A DNA stretch of 17,963 bases, taken from JBKEAJ01 sp047972135 (GTDB taxonomy: Bacteria > Bacteroidota > Bacteroidia > Bacteroidales > Prolixibacteraceae). The translations under genes were made by a program, and so were the position numbers. This document shows positions 5,709 through 13,539 of the stretch, in pieces. The notes below the pieces were generated by a model. It did no database searches and was not told the origin of the DNA. It worked only from the letters and a program-made list of their open reading frames with translations. Location of the stretch: the NCBI GenBank assembly GCA_047972135.1, contig JBKEAJ010000060.1, positions 1-17,963 on the forward strand, read 5' to 3'. The number at the start of each line of letters is the position of its first letter. Position 1 is the first letter of the stretch.

Positions 5709-7319
5709 TTATTTTGGATTTACATCCCACCACAGCGGAGTAGCACCGTTGTCGGCACCTCCTAACATTTCTACAGCATTTGCATAGCCATCAGGATTAT
5801 TAGCTTTCTCAGTAACCGAGAAGTTAAGACGACGCACTTTCTTGTCCGTGTCAATCACGCCCTGACTGTTATTAATAATCACTGGTAACAATTTTGGATA
5901 GCCCGTACGGCGTTGTTCAGACCAAGCTTCTATTCCATCGGGGAATGTTGCGATATATTTCTGAGTGATTATCTTTTGCAAGAGTGTCTCAAAGTCGCCT
6001 TGCACGTCCCACTTAGGAGAAACACTGTTCAGATTGGTAGAGCCTGCTGCTTCATTATTGTCTGCATTCAGATAGTCAACAAAAGGCGCAGCCATATTAT
6101 CGCTTGCCAAATAGCTGCCTGCTGAGCCAAGACCATATTGGTCGAAGGACCTCTGAACTCCTTTCTCATACAGCTCGGCAGAAGTGCCTCCCATACCACT
6201 CCAGCCTCGCAAAGCACCTTCGGCACGAAGAAGATAGACCTCAGCGGCACTCATAAGTTGTGCAGGAGTTTCGGCAGCGAAGTTCAACGACGAGTGTTGT
6301 CGGTATAAATCTTTGTTTGGAAGATCTATACCCTGTCGGATACCTTTATACTTAGCACCCTTAGCAAGAACTGTTGCATCGGTGGTAGGCAGGAAGTACT
6401 TCTCCAATCGAGGGTCGTCATATCCTGTCATGATAGACTCCATAGTTGCGCCCATTTTGATGTCGCCCCACTGAATAGAAAGAGCAAACAATGGGTGCTG
6501 ATAGCCTTTCCCACTCACCGTAGCATCGAAATCTTCCATAACTCCATAAGAGTTAGCCATTGCTGCCTCTCCCTCAGTCTTGGCTTTTGCAGGATCGACA
6601 TCCGATATGCGTATTGCCAAACGCAGGCGCAGAGAATTGGCATATTTAATCCATTTTTCAAAATCGCCACCAAACATCAGATCGTAGCGTTCCAATGGTT
6701 TCGCACCGGGATTTGCAGTAATGTAGTTTCCCAATATAGTGGTACATTCGTCCAAATCTTTCAGAAAAGCAGAGTATGCATCCTTTTGTGAATCAAATTC
6801 GCCGCCCGTTTGCGAGTCCCCGTAATGTGTATAGATGACAGGACCATACTGATCTGACAAACGATGCATCGCCGCCACCCTGAGGATTCTTGCCGCTGCA
6901 TAAATCTCGGGATAGTCCTCCTTTGAAGAGCGTTCCACCTCGCCAGATGCAGTCATAAAATAAGCATAAGTATAATCCCAGTTCGAGCCGTTCCACCCGT
7001 CGACCAACGAATAGTTGGTGTTGTTCACATTACCATTGAAATCCGTAGGCGTCATCATGTAGCCAGAGAAAATATCTGCGTTCAGATTTTGCATAATCTG
7101 GAAAGGCCAGTTTATTCCCCAGCCCCAGTTAAAGTTGCAATATATCATTTGCTGCATCTGAGGGAAAAATCCTCCCATAGAATAAAAATCAGATTCAAGC
7201 TGCTCATTAGTAAGCTTGCTCTTATCAATATTATAATCCTCGAAATTACCTGTACAACTGAACATTAGCAACAATACTGCCGTAAATATGCCTGTTATTT
7301 TAAATATATTTTTTTGCAT
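5709..7319 (-). CDS. SusD/RagB-type outer-membrane nutrient-binding lipoprotein
   Basis: SusD-like proteins are surface lipoproteins that cap the SusC barrel and capture substrate. The start chosen is the ATG at 7317-7319, giving MQKNIFKITGIFTAVLLLMFSC, a type II signal peptide with lipid-anchored Cys22, and a 536-residue product. The longer frame from 7358 would put 13 residues before the signal peptide and overlap susC. The mature protein (CTGNFEDYNIDKSKLTNEQL…) fits the SusD-like group with many aromatic residues and TPR-like helices (AARILRVAAMHRLSDQYG; MSAAEVYLLRAEGALRG). By overall pattern I place it in the SusD-like_2 subgroup, but cannot confirm this. It starts 19 bases after susC. 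The substrate is unknown; no glycoside hydrolase, peptidase or sigma/anti-sigma gene is nearby. Confidence 0.92.
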   Translation of the reverse strand: MQKNIFKITGIFTAVLLLMFSCTGNFEDYNIDKSKLTNEQLESDFYSMGGFFPQMQQMIYCNFNWGWGINWPFQIMQNLNADIFSGYMMTPTDFNGNVNNTNYSLVDGWNGSNWDYTYAYFMTASGEVERSSKEDYPEIYAAARILRVAAMHRLSDQYGPVIYTHYGDSQTGGEFDSQKDAYSAFLKDLDECTTILGNYITANPGAKPLERYDLMFGGDFEKWIKYANSLRLRLAIRISDVDPAKAKTEGEAAMANSYGVMEDFDATVSGKGYQHPLFALSIQWGDIKMGATMESIMTGYDDPRLEKYFLPTTDATVLAKGAKYKGIRQGIDLPNKDLYRQHSSLNFAAETPAQLMSAAEVYLLRAEGALRGWSGMGGTSAELYEKGVQRSFDQYGLGSAGSYLASDNMAAPFVDYLNADNNEAAGSTNLNSVSPKWDVQGDFETLLQKIITQKYIATFPDGIEAWSEQRRTGYPKLLPVIINNSQGVIDTDKKVRRLNFSVTEKANNPDGYANAVEMLGGADNGATPLWWDVNPK

Positions 7320-7338
7320 GATTGTATGTTTTAATAGG

Positions 7339-10300
7339 TTAGAAAGTAAGTTTGACATTAAATCCTAAACTACGAGTAGTAGGCATTCCGAACACATCAA
7401 CACCCTGCAAGTCATTGCCGGTGCCCAGTACGGCATCAGGATCGAAAGGTGCTTCGTTGTAGAAGAAAAATAGGTTTCTGCCGACAAACGAAAGTGTCGC
7501 TCCCTCAATAAATCCTGTCTTATTCAACAAACTTTTTGGCAAACTATACGACAGCGAAAACTCTCTTAGTCGGATATTGGTTGCCGAATAAACATAGTTC
7601 TCGGTTATTCCTGCACGCCCACCAACAGTACTATAATAGCCCTTAACATCCTCAACCTTTGTTCCTTCCAACATAACATAGCCAGCGTTTCGTGCATCGG
7701 CAGTAGTCGTGGTAACGCCATATAAATCTAGGTCGGCTTGTGTGAGCGACACAACATCGCCTCCAAACCTGCCGTCAATCAAGAAGCCCAAGCCCCAATT
7801 CTTATATCTGAAAGTACTGTTCCACGACAAGTTAAAATCTGGAGTGGCATTAGCAATCTTACCAAAATCAGAGTTCGAAAGTGGCAATCCTGTTTTGTCG
7901 TCATATTGAATATTACCCGCATCATCTCTTGTAAACACCTTTCCGTAAATATCACCAAACGAACCGCCTTCTTCTAAGCGCATCCAGTATGAGCTGCTCG
8001 TCTGCTGCCCAACGTTGAAAGCATCTAGGTCAGGATGCAACTCGATAATCTTGTTCGTGTTTGTGGAGAAGTTGATATTGTTGCCCCATGAAAAATTCTC
8101 CCTATTGAAAGGATTGATACCCAACACTATTTCAACACCTCGGTTTCTGATATTACCCGCATTAACATAGTAATAATTGTAGCCCGAACCTGCAGGAGCA
8201 GGCAAATTAAAGTATTGATCGAGCGTATTAGTCTGATACCAAGTAAAATCAAAGGTTATAGCATTCCTCAGAAAACGAGATTCAAATCCAAATTCTTTCG
8301 ACTCCGAAATCTCAGGTTTCAAATCGGTAAATGGCGCATTACCGTTAAAGATAAGGTTGCCACCTGCACCCATAGTATGAGTTTGATAGCTCACGCCAAA
8401 GGGAATAGTATTTCCAACCTGTGCAAATGAAGCTCTAACTTTAAGAAATTCCCAAAAATCAGGCATATTGATAAACTCACTCAACACAGCAGTAAGACCA
8501 AGCGACGGATAGAAGAAACCTTTCGACATACTGCTAGTATACGCCAATGTTGACGACCAATCGTTACGTCCGGTAATATCTAAAAACAGCCCGTTTCTCC
8601 ATCCCAATTGTGCAGTTCCAAAAATCGACTGCATCTGAGTCCTTGTGTTAAGCTCCTCAATGTAGCCGGGTCCTGCGAAGTTTCCAAGATTAAATACATT
8701 GGCAACCTCAAGTCCGCTAGGACGAGAGTCCATCATAGTATAGCGCAACTTCATGTCGGTGATACTCGCGCCTAAAGATGCTACTAATGTAAAATCTTTG
8801 CCCAAAGTCTTATTCATATTCAGCAACATATCGCCGTAAGTCAAAGATTCGTGGCGATTACTTGTGATATAACGACCGTTGTTATACGAGCCTCCTACAA
8901 GTTCAGCAGCAGTGGTTGCATAGATATTTTGGTCGTACTGGTCGAAGGTATTGTCAGAATTTCCACGTAATTGGAAGTTCAGCCAATCGGTGATGTTCCA
9001 CTTGGCATTTAACGAAGCAATAACCCTATTGCGCTTGTCTTCGCTGGGTAGTTCGTTAGTCAGCCACCAAGGATTTTGCTCCCACGAATCGGGAGTCTTG
9101 TGCCAATTCTGAACGTTTAAGTTGCGTTCTGTATCAAAGTTCTTATACTCATTTTTGTATGGAGCGATACTCTCCCCTCTCGGGTATCTATACAATCCCA
9201 CCAATGGATTCATGTAGTAGCCTCCAGGAGTAGGACGGTTCTTAACAGTCTGATTAATAAGGTTTACGTTTCCATCAAGCTGAATCTTGCCATCATAAAG
9301 TTTTGCCGTCTGACGAAAGTTAATGTTGTGCTTGTTCATCTTGTTGTTTTCGATAATTCCTTTTGCACTCGTGTTGGCATACGAATAGTAAGACTGAAAC
9401 TTTTCGTTACCGAAACTCACTGACAAAGAATTAATTGCAGTAACTCCCGTTTTGAAAAAATCTTTAGCATTGTCGTCGCCACCATTTATTTTTTCTCCCC
9501 AACTCTCTCCACCATCAGAAGCTCCATAACTATTCTGAAAATCAGGAGTCTCAATAGCATTGTCAAAAGTTACATTAGACGAAAAGTTGATAACGGGTTT
9601 TCCAACTTTACCTTTTTTGGTAGTAATAACGATTACTCCATTTGCGGCACTCGACCCATACAAAGCCGCAGCAGAAGCTCCTTTAAGCACTGTCATACTC
9701 TCTATGTCATCGGGGTTTAGGTTTCCAATTCCATCGCCGCCGTCTCTAGCTCCTGCATCATTAGTACCACCGATAGAGGTTGCAGGCTGACTTCCCGAAG
9801 AGTTCAGCATTGGAATACCATCGATAACATACAGAGGCTGATTGTTGCCAGTTGCCGACCTATTACCGCGAATGGTAACTTTTGCCGACCCTCCAACACC
9901 CGACGAACTTTTGTTGATGATAACTCCGGCACTCTTACCTGCCAATGCATTTATCATGTTAGCATCTTTTGAACGGCTAAGGGCGTCGCCGTCAAGCTGC
10001 TGTGCGGAATACGTCAGTCCGCGAGATTTCTTCTCTATCCCAAGTGCCGTAACTACAGCACCTTCCAATTCAATCGAACTGGAAGCAAGAGAAACATTAA
10101 TTGTAGTCTGCTTGCCAACAACTACTTCCTGGTTGTCATAACCAATGAATGAATACACCAAAACAGCATCTTCACCCGCAACCTCAATAGAATAGTCTCC
10201 GTTTACATCGGAGATAGCACCATTGGAACTTCCCTTTTCCATTACCGTGGCTCCAACAATGGCAAGACCTTCGGCATCTTTAATGTTGCCGTTTACCGTT

Positions 10301-10365
10301 ATCTGCGCCCATGCATTACCTGCTACGATAAAACACAGGGCAAAAACAAATAGAATTTTTTGCAT
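7339..10365 (-). CDS. SusC/RagA-family TonB-dependent outer-membrane transporter
   Basis: This is the barrel partner of the SusD-like lipoprotein, importing an oligomeric nutrient with energy from TonB-ExbBD. The 1008-residue product has a signal peptide (cleavage likely after NAWA, residue 20). A carboxypeptidase-regulatory-like beta-sandwich follows (about 22-95; ITVNGNIKDAEGLAIVGATV and GAISDVNGDYSI are typical). The plug domain spans about 113-253, with VTIRGNRS, PLYVIDGIPM and the conserved IESMTVLKGASAAALYG and ANGVIVITTKKGK. The rest is a 22-strand-type barrel ending in Phe (FNVKLTF), the outer-membrane insertion signal. The length fits the family (about 950-1100). It is first in a two-gene operon. 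Substrate cannot be told from sequence; RagA-type peptide importers and glycan importers share this layout. Confidence 0.96.
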   Translation of the reverse strand: MQKILFVFALCFIVAGNAWAQITVNGNIKDAEGLAIVGATVMEKGSSNGAISDVNGDYSIEVAGEDAVLVYSFIGYDNQEVVVGKQTTINVSLASSSIELEGAVVTALGIEKKSRGLTYSAQQLDGDALSRSKDANMINALAGKSAGVIINKSSSGVGGSAKVTIRGNRSATGNNQPLYVIDGIPMLNSSGSQPATSIGGTNDAGARDGGDGIGNLNPDDIESMTVLKGASAAALYGSSAANGVIVITTKKGKVGKPVINFSSNVTFDNAIETPDFQNSYGASDGGESWGEKINGGDDNAKDFFKTGVTAINSLSVSFGNEKFQSYYSYANTSAKGIIENNKMNKHNINFRQTAKLYDGKIQLDGNVNLINQTVKNRPTPGGYYMNPLVGLYRYPRGESIAPYKNEYKNFDTERNLNVQNWHKTPDSWEQNPWWLTNELPSEDKRNRVIASLNAKWNITDWLNFQLRGNSDNTFDQYDQNIYATTAAELVGGSYNNGRYITSNRHESLTYGDMLLNMNKTLGKDFTLVASLGASITDMKLRYTMMDSRPSGLEVANVFNLGNFAGPGYIEELNTRTQMQSIFGTAQLGWRNGLFLDITGRNDWSSTLAYTSSMSKGFFYPSLGLTAVLSEFINMPDFWEFLKVRASFAQVGNTIPFGVSYQTHTMGAGGNLIFNGNAPFTDLKPEISESKEFGFESRFLRNAITFDFTWYQTNTLDQYFNLPAPAGSGYNYYYVNAGNIRNRGVEIVLGINPFNRENFSWGNNINFSTNTNKIIELHPDLDAFNVGQQTSSSYWMRLEEGGSFGDIYGKVFTRDDAGNIQYDDKTGLPLSNSDFGKIANATPDFNLSWNSTFRYKNWGLGFLIDGRFGGDVVSLTQADLDLYGVTTTTADARNAGYVMLEGTKVEDVKGYYSTVGGRAGITENYVYSATNIRLREFSLSYSLPKSLLNKTGFIEGATLSFVGRNLFFFYNEAPFDPDAVLGTGNDLQGVDVFGMPTTRSLGFNVKLTF

Positions 10366-10495
10366 AAATCTACGTTTTAGGGTTAAATAATCAATTGAAC
10401 ATCAGGCTAAAAGCAAACTCGACGGTCGGGAATATCTGCAATACAAACACACCCTACCCCAATAGCACACACTCGTACCTTTGCTGCAATATAAA

Positions 10496-10503
10496 CAAAT
10501 GTA
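10496..10503 (-). promoter_or_regulatory. Candidate -7 box of the susC-susD operon
   Basis: TACATTTG on the minus strand fits TAnnTTTG and lies about 130 bases before the susC ATG, leaving a long 5' leader. A TTTG (10533-10530) sits upstream, but with a 26-base gap, wider than normal. Confidence 0.4.
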
Positions 10504-10804
10504 AATACATCTTAAATACACACATTAATCAAAATGGTAACCTACTTTACTTCAGTTACTAGTCAATGCCGTAACATTGATTTTGAATTCTCGAAGTGCA
10601 ATTATAAGAAGTTTACATGTGCAATCCTAACAAAACAATGATTTTTTGTTAACTTTAAGTTAGTTTATAACGCATTTTAACAAGTCGCAAAATAGACATT
10701 TGCTGCAAATAACGCACCAAAACAGCAAAACACATTGTAAAACATAGCTAACATACAGTTAATATGACAAGATTATGGCTATATAACGAATAGAATTTGT
10801 AATA
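10504..10804. other. AT-rich spacer upstream of susC, no gene seen
   Basis: No reading frame with coding character is present. The only structure I see is an inverted repeat, TAACAAAA (10628-10635) and TTTTGTTA (10644-10651), separated by 8 bases. It could be a weak hairpin or a regulator site, or simply reflect base composition. Confidence 0.4.
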
Positions 10805-10914
10805 GCTATATGCCGTATGCTTTAGGCTATAAGCGAACGTCATTGCGAGGAGCTGGCGACGTGGCAATCTCATGCAACAATGAATAGATCGCCGCGATGA
10901 CGCTCGCAATGACG
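10805..10914 (-). repeat. Two-module interspersed repeat, copy B (full palindromic form)
   Basis: CGTCATTGCGAG (10838-10849) and CTCGCAATGACG (10903-10914) are a perfect 12-bp inverted repeat bounding a 77-bp element. The left half is identical to module 1 of copy A over 27 bases. Module 2 abuts it directly on the outside (10805-10834, inverted relative to copies A and C). Similar CGTCATTGCGAG palindromes are scattered in intergenic DNA of many bacteria. There is no reading frame, so it would have to be moved or copied by a protein encoded elsewhere. Confidence 0.8.
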
Positions 10915-10933
10915 GCAAGCCAAACTCTAAACC

Positions 10934-10964
10934 TTCAACGATTAAACAGTTCAACGATTAAACA
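10934..10964. repeat. Tandem 15-bp direct repeat
   Basis: TTCAACGATTAAACA occurs at 10934-10948 and again at 10950-10964, with one base between them. It sits just past copy B of the interspersed repeat and 40 bases beyond the recX stop. No function is evident. Confidence 0.7.
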
Positions 10965-11004
10965 AAAATCCCTATCTTTTCGCAAGACTTTGCCCCATAC
11001 GCTA

Positions 11005-11460
11005 TCAGAGCAAACTGTCAAGAGCATCCCTGTAAACCTCAAACTCAAAGCCCCGACTCGACATAAACTGTATCAGCTTAGAACGTAATTTATATTTATC
11101 AACCTCTCTCAGTTTGCTGAACTTCAATATGAGCACATCTCTGGCAACCTGCACATAAAAATCGTAGTCAAAATCATTCAAAAGATTATCCACTGCCTCA
11201 CCACGCAACTGCAGCTGCCTAAGCATAAACCGAACTTTCTGCTTGCCCCAATGATTGTACTTAATCTTGTCGTTGACGTAGGCTTTGACAAAACGCATAT
11301 CATTCAGAAATCTATCCCTAATCAACCTTTCAATAACAGCATCGATTTTGCCTTCATCGTCCATGCCCCAATCCCTCAGTTTCTCCGCAATCTGAAAAGT
11401 GCAATACTCTCGCTTTGAACAAATAAAAGCTGCCTTGCTATATGCCGTTTCGGATTTCAT
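11005..11460 (-). CDS. recX: RecX-family regulator of RecA
   Basis: RecX proteins bind RecA filaments and limit their growth and recombinase activity. The 151-residue product has the three-tandem helical-repeat layout of the family: CSKREYCTFQIAEKLRDWG (repeat 1), then VIERLIRDRFLNDMRFVKAY followed by KIKYNHWGKQKVRFMLRQLQ (repeat 2, the most conserved part), then a third helical repeat ending FMSSRGFEFEVYRDAL. Length is normal for RecX. The ATG at 11458-11460 is chosen; a GTG one codon earlier (11461-11463) shares its G with the TAG stop of the upstream nuclease gene. The reading frames thus touch, so translational coupling is likely. No terminator hairpin is evident after the stop. Confidence 0.88.
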   Translation of the reverse strand: MKSETAYSKAAFICSKREYCTFQIAEKLRDWGMDDEGKIDAVIERLIRDRFLNDMRFVKAYVNDKIKYNHWGKQKVRFMLRQLQLRGEAVDNLLNDFDYDFYVQVARDVLILKFSKLREVDKYKLRSKLIQFMSSRGFEFEVYRDALDSLL

Positions 11461-11462
11461 CA

Positions 11463-12470
11463 CTATCCATTTTCTTCCAACAACCTATTCAACTCTTTTT
11501 CTAGCTGATTCCTATCTGGCAAATAAAGCTGATACTTACTAACAAACAACTGATTACTAACACTCTCTAAGGCATACTCTACTAGAACACGGTCCTTCTC
11601 AGCTCCTAAAACTAAACCTATCAGCTGATTATCACCCTCTGTATTTATTTCTTTCTTGAAATAATTCAAATACAGATTCATCTGTCCAATATCTTGATGA
11701 GTTACCTCTCCTCGTTTCAAATCAATCAATACAAAGCATCTTAATATCCGATGGTAAAAAACCAAGTCAACATAGAAATGCTTTCCACCGATTGAAATTC
11801 TATATTGCCTTTTCTCAAATGTAAACCCCTTACCTAATTCTAAGAGAAATTTTTGCAAGTTAGAAATGAGCTTCTCCTCCAACTCTACCTCAAGACATTT
11901 TTGATTTTCAGGAATATTTAAGAACTCTAACACACAAGGGTCTCTAAAAATATCTTCTGCTTCTTGAATCTCCTGACCTTTTTCGGCAAGTTCTAAAACA
12001 CCTTTTTTGTCTTTACTCAGAGCCAATCGGTGAAACAGCATACTTTTCATTTGACGTTTAAGCTCCCTGACACTCCATTTTTCTTTCTCACACTGTTTTA
12101 CATAAAATCTGATTTCTAGCTCATTGTCAGAGCGTAACACCTCAAAATAATGACTCCATCCCAATACGTTAGACAGTGTCTCACCTTTTGGGAACATTAA
12201 ATACATTTTTCTCATATACAGCAAATTAGCGCGACTAAACCCCCGACCATAAAGTCTTGTCAAGTCTTTGGACAACTGCTCAAAGAGGAAACTCCCATAA
12301 TCAGCTTTCTCATTCCCTCCTTGCTCAAATTCTACGATGTGTCGTCCAATAAGCCAATATGTTTTTACCAAAATATTATTTACGAACTGGGAAGCACGCT
12401 CCCTACCCTCGCTCAACAAAATGCCTATTTCATCAATTAAGTCTTTGTATTCTGTTCGTTCTAAATCCAT
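11463..12470 (-). CDS. YhcG/DUF1016 family PD-(D/E)XK nuclease
   Basis: The 335-residue protein has the two-part layout of this family. An N-terminal DUF1016 domain (about 5-160; TYWLIGRHIVEFEQGG, YGRGFSRANLLYMRKMY and LGWSHYFEVLR are hallmark segments) is followed by a C-terminal nuclease fold (about 175-325). The putative catalytic set is Asp235 in HFYVDLVFYH and Asp250-x-Lys252 in VLIDLKRG, with IGQMNLYLNYF after it. Members are predicted DNA nucleases, often found near restriction-modification or mobile genes. Their biological role is not firmly known. Here the gene stands in a core region and overlaps recX, suggesting a link to DNA repair or recombination. Its ATG is 68 bases from divergent ogt. 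All predicted catalytic residues are present and nothing looks broken. Confidence 0.88.
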   Translation of the reverse strand: MDLERTEYKDLIDEIGILLSEGRERASQFVNNILVKTYWLIGRHIVEFEQGGNEKADYGSFLFEQLSKDLTRLYGRGFSRANLLYMRKMYLMFPKGETLSNVLGWSHYFEVLRSDNELEIRFYVKQCEKEKWSVRELKRQMKSMLFHRLALSKDKKGVLELAEKGQEIQEAEDIFRDPCVLEFLNIPENQKCLEVELEEKLISNLQKFLLELGKGFTFEKRQYRISIGGKHFYVDLVFYHRILRCFVLIDLKRGEVTHQDIGQMNLYLNYFKKEINTEGDNQLIGLVLGAEKDRVLVEYALESVSNQLFVSKYQLYLPDRNQLEKELNRLLEENG

Positions 12471-12489
12471 TTCTAAAAAGTATGGTCAT

Positions 12490-12497
12490 CAAAGATA
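12490..12497 (-). promoter_or_regulatory. Candidate -7 box of the nuclease-recX operon
   Basis: TATCTTTG on the minus strand fits TAnnTTTG and lies 19 bases before the ATG. A TTTG (12526-12523) upstream gives a 25-base spacing, longer than usual. The box faces away from the ogt box 14 bases further on. Confidence 0.5.
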
Positions 12498-12511
12498 ACA
12501 CTTTATTTTAT

Positions 12512-12519
12512 TACCTTTG
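12512..12519 (+). promoter_or_regulatory. Candidate -7 box of ogt
   Basis: TACCTTTG fits TAnnTTTG and ends 19 bases before the ATG at 12539. This placement supports that start over upstream in-frame ATGs at 12359 and 12485, which would lie before the transcript. Confidence 0.5.
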
Positions 12520-12538
12520 TTGCAAATCAGGGTTTAAA

Positions 12539-13126
12539 ATGTCAACAGAAAAGAAAAATACAGCATCTAGTTTGTCAGCAATAATAGTAAGAATGACACC
12601 CACCGAACATAAAAAGGGAGGTAAAGCATTGTCTATTGATTACAGCTACGCCGATAGCCCTTTCGGCTTGCTAATTGTGGCATCTACCACAAAGGGAGTC
12701 TGCTATATGGCATTCGGAGAGAATGGAAAAAACTCATTTGCAAGTTTAAAAGCCAAGTTCCCAAATGCCTCGTTTCAACATAAATCTGACGAACTGCAAC
12801 AAAAAGCCTTGTCAGTCTTTAACAGCAATCCAAACACCGCCACCGAGATAATACTGCACATAAAAGGCTCCGAATTCCAAGTAGATGTATGGGAAAGCCT
12901 GCTGAAAATTCCGAAGGGAAAACTGAGTACATACACAGAAATAGCCAAACAAATCGGCAAACCCAAAGCCGCAAGATCAGTGGGAACAGCCATTGGCAGC
13001 AACCCTATTGCATACATCATTCCCTGCCACAGAGTGATACTAACATCAGGAAAAATCGGAGGATACATGTGGGGAACAAAACGAAAAGCCGAGATTCTCG
13101 CTTGGGAACAACACGTTTCCTCTTAA
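12539..13126 (+). CDS. ogt: Methylated-DNA--[protein]-cysteine S-methyltransferase
   Basis: This suicide enzyme removes alkyl groups from O6-alkylguanine onto its own cysteine. The 195-residue product carries the acceptor Cys163 in IIPCHRVI and the usual surrounding segments: FQVDVWESLLKIPKGKLSTY, KAARSVGTAIGSNPIAYIIP and GKIGGYMWGTKRKAEILAWE. The N-terminal ribonuclease-like subdomain starts around SIDYSYADSPFGLLIVASTT. Residues 11-28 (SLSAIIVRMTPTEHKKGG) resemble the junction between the AraC helix-turn-helix and the transferase in Ada-type fusions, yet no helix-turn-helix precedes them. Start chosen at 12539 because the -7 box lies just upstream and the longer frame is antisense to the nuclease gene. 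It could equally be labelled ada-like; function is the same, without the activator part. Confidence 0.92.
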   Translation: MSTEKKNTASSLSAIIVRMTPTEHKKGGKALSIDYSYADSPFGLLIVASTTKGVCYMAFGENGKNSFASLKAKFPNASFQHKSDELQQKALSVFNSNPNTATEIILHIKGSEFQVDVWESLLKIPKGKLSTYTEIAKQIGKPKAARSVGTAIGSNPIAYIIPCHRVILTSGKIGGYMWGTKRKAEILAWEQHVSS

Positions 13127-13200
13127 CTCGTCTAGCCGCTTATCGATTTTGACAATTAGAACCTTGCCTCTATTCAAATCCTCCTTGCTACGAAGATATC

Positions 13201-13464
13201 GGGACTACGTCCCTAAAAACATTCCGTATTCCATCGTAACATCACAGCATTGTAGTATCGTTGTATCAATTAACAGCCACCTCCTCCCCCTCCAGGTACT
13301 CCTCCTTCGCAGGAGGAGAATTTTAAATCCTCTCCTGCTTATTCTTCATGTATATCATCATCCTGCAATCCGTAACGTTACGGGGGTGGTGGTGTATCTT
13401 TCCCCATGGCGTTGCCATGGGCTGAATTAATTATGGCTTACAGCCATAAACAGCCCAAAGGGCT
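13201..13464. repeat. Cluster of short perfect hairpins in the ogt-putA spacer
   Basis: Five stem-loops and one palindrome are packed into 264 bases with no gene. They are GGGAC-TAC-GTCCC (13201-13213), CTCCTCCT-TCGC-AGGAGGAG (13299-13318), the 14-bp palindrome CCGTAACGTTACGG (13370-13383), CCCATGGC-GTT-GCCATGGG (13403-13421), TTATGGCT-TAC-AGCCATAA (13431-13449) and AGCCC-AAA-GGGCT (13452-13464). GGGCTG (13419-13424) can also pair with CAGCCC (13451-13456), enclosing the fifth element. The short stems, 3-4 base loops and close packing suggest a REP-like mosaic or a structured RNA. The remaining bases, 13127-13200 and 13465-13539, show no gene; the latter holds a longer GGTGCG/CGCACC pairing (13473-13478, 13522-13527). 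Confidence 0.65.
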
Positions 13465-13539
13465 TAAAAGCAGGTGCGGGGAGGGATGGAGCGCAAAAGG
13501 CACATGGAACGCCACAGCCCACGCACCGCAAGGGACAGG

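Noticed and set aside
7320..7358. Longer start for the SusD-like protein
   Set aside because: It would overlap susC and bury the lipoprotein signal peptide 13 residues inside the protein.
10476..10483. TACCTTTG on the plus strand as a promoter for a small RNA
   Set aside because: No -33 element upstream and no gene, terminator or structured RNA that I can see immediately downstream on that strand.
12359..12538. 60-residue upstream extension of ogt
   Set aside because: It is antisense to the nuclease gene, has no family similarity and lies before the likely transcript start.
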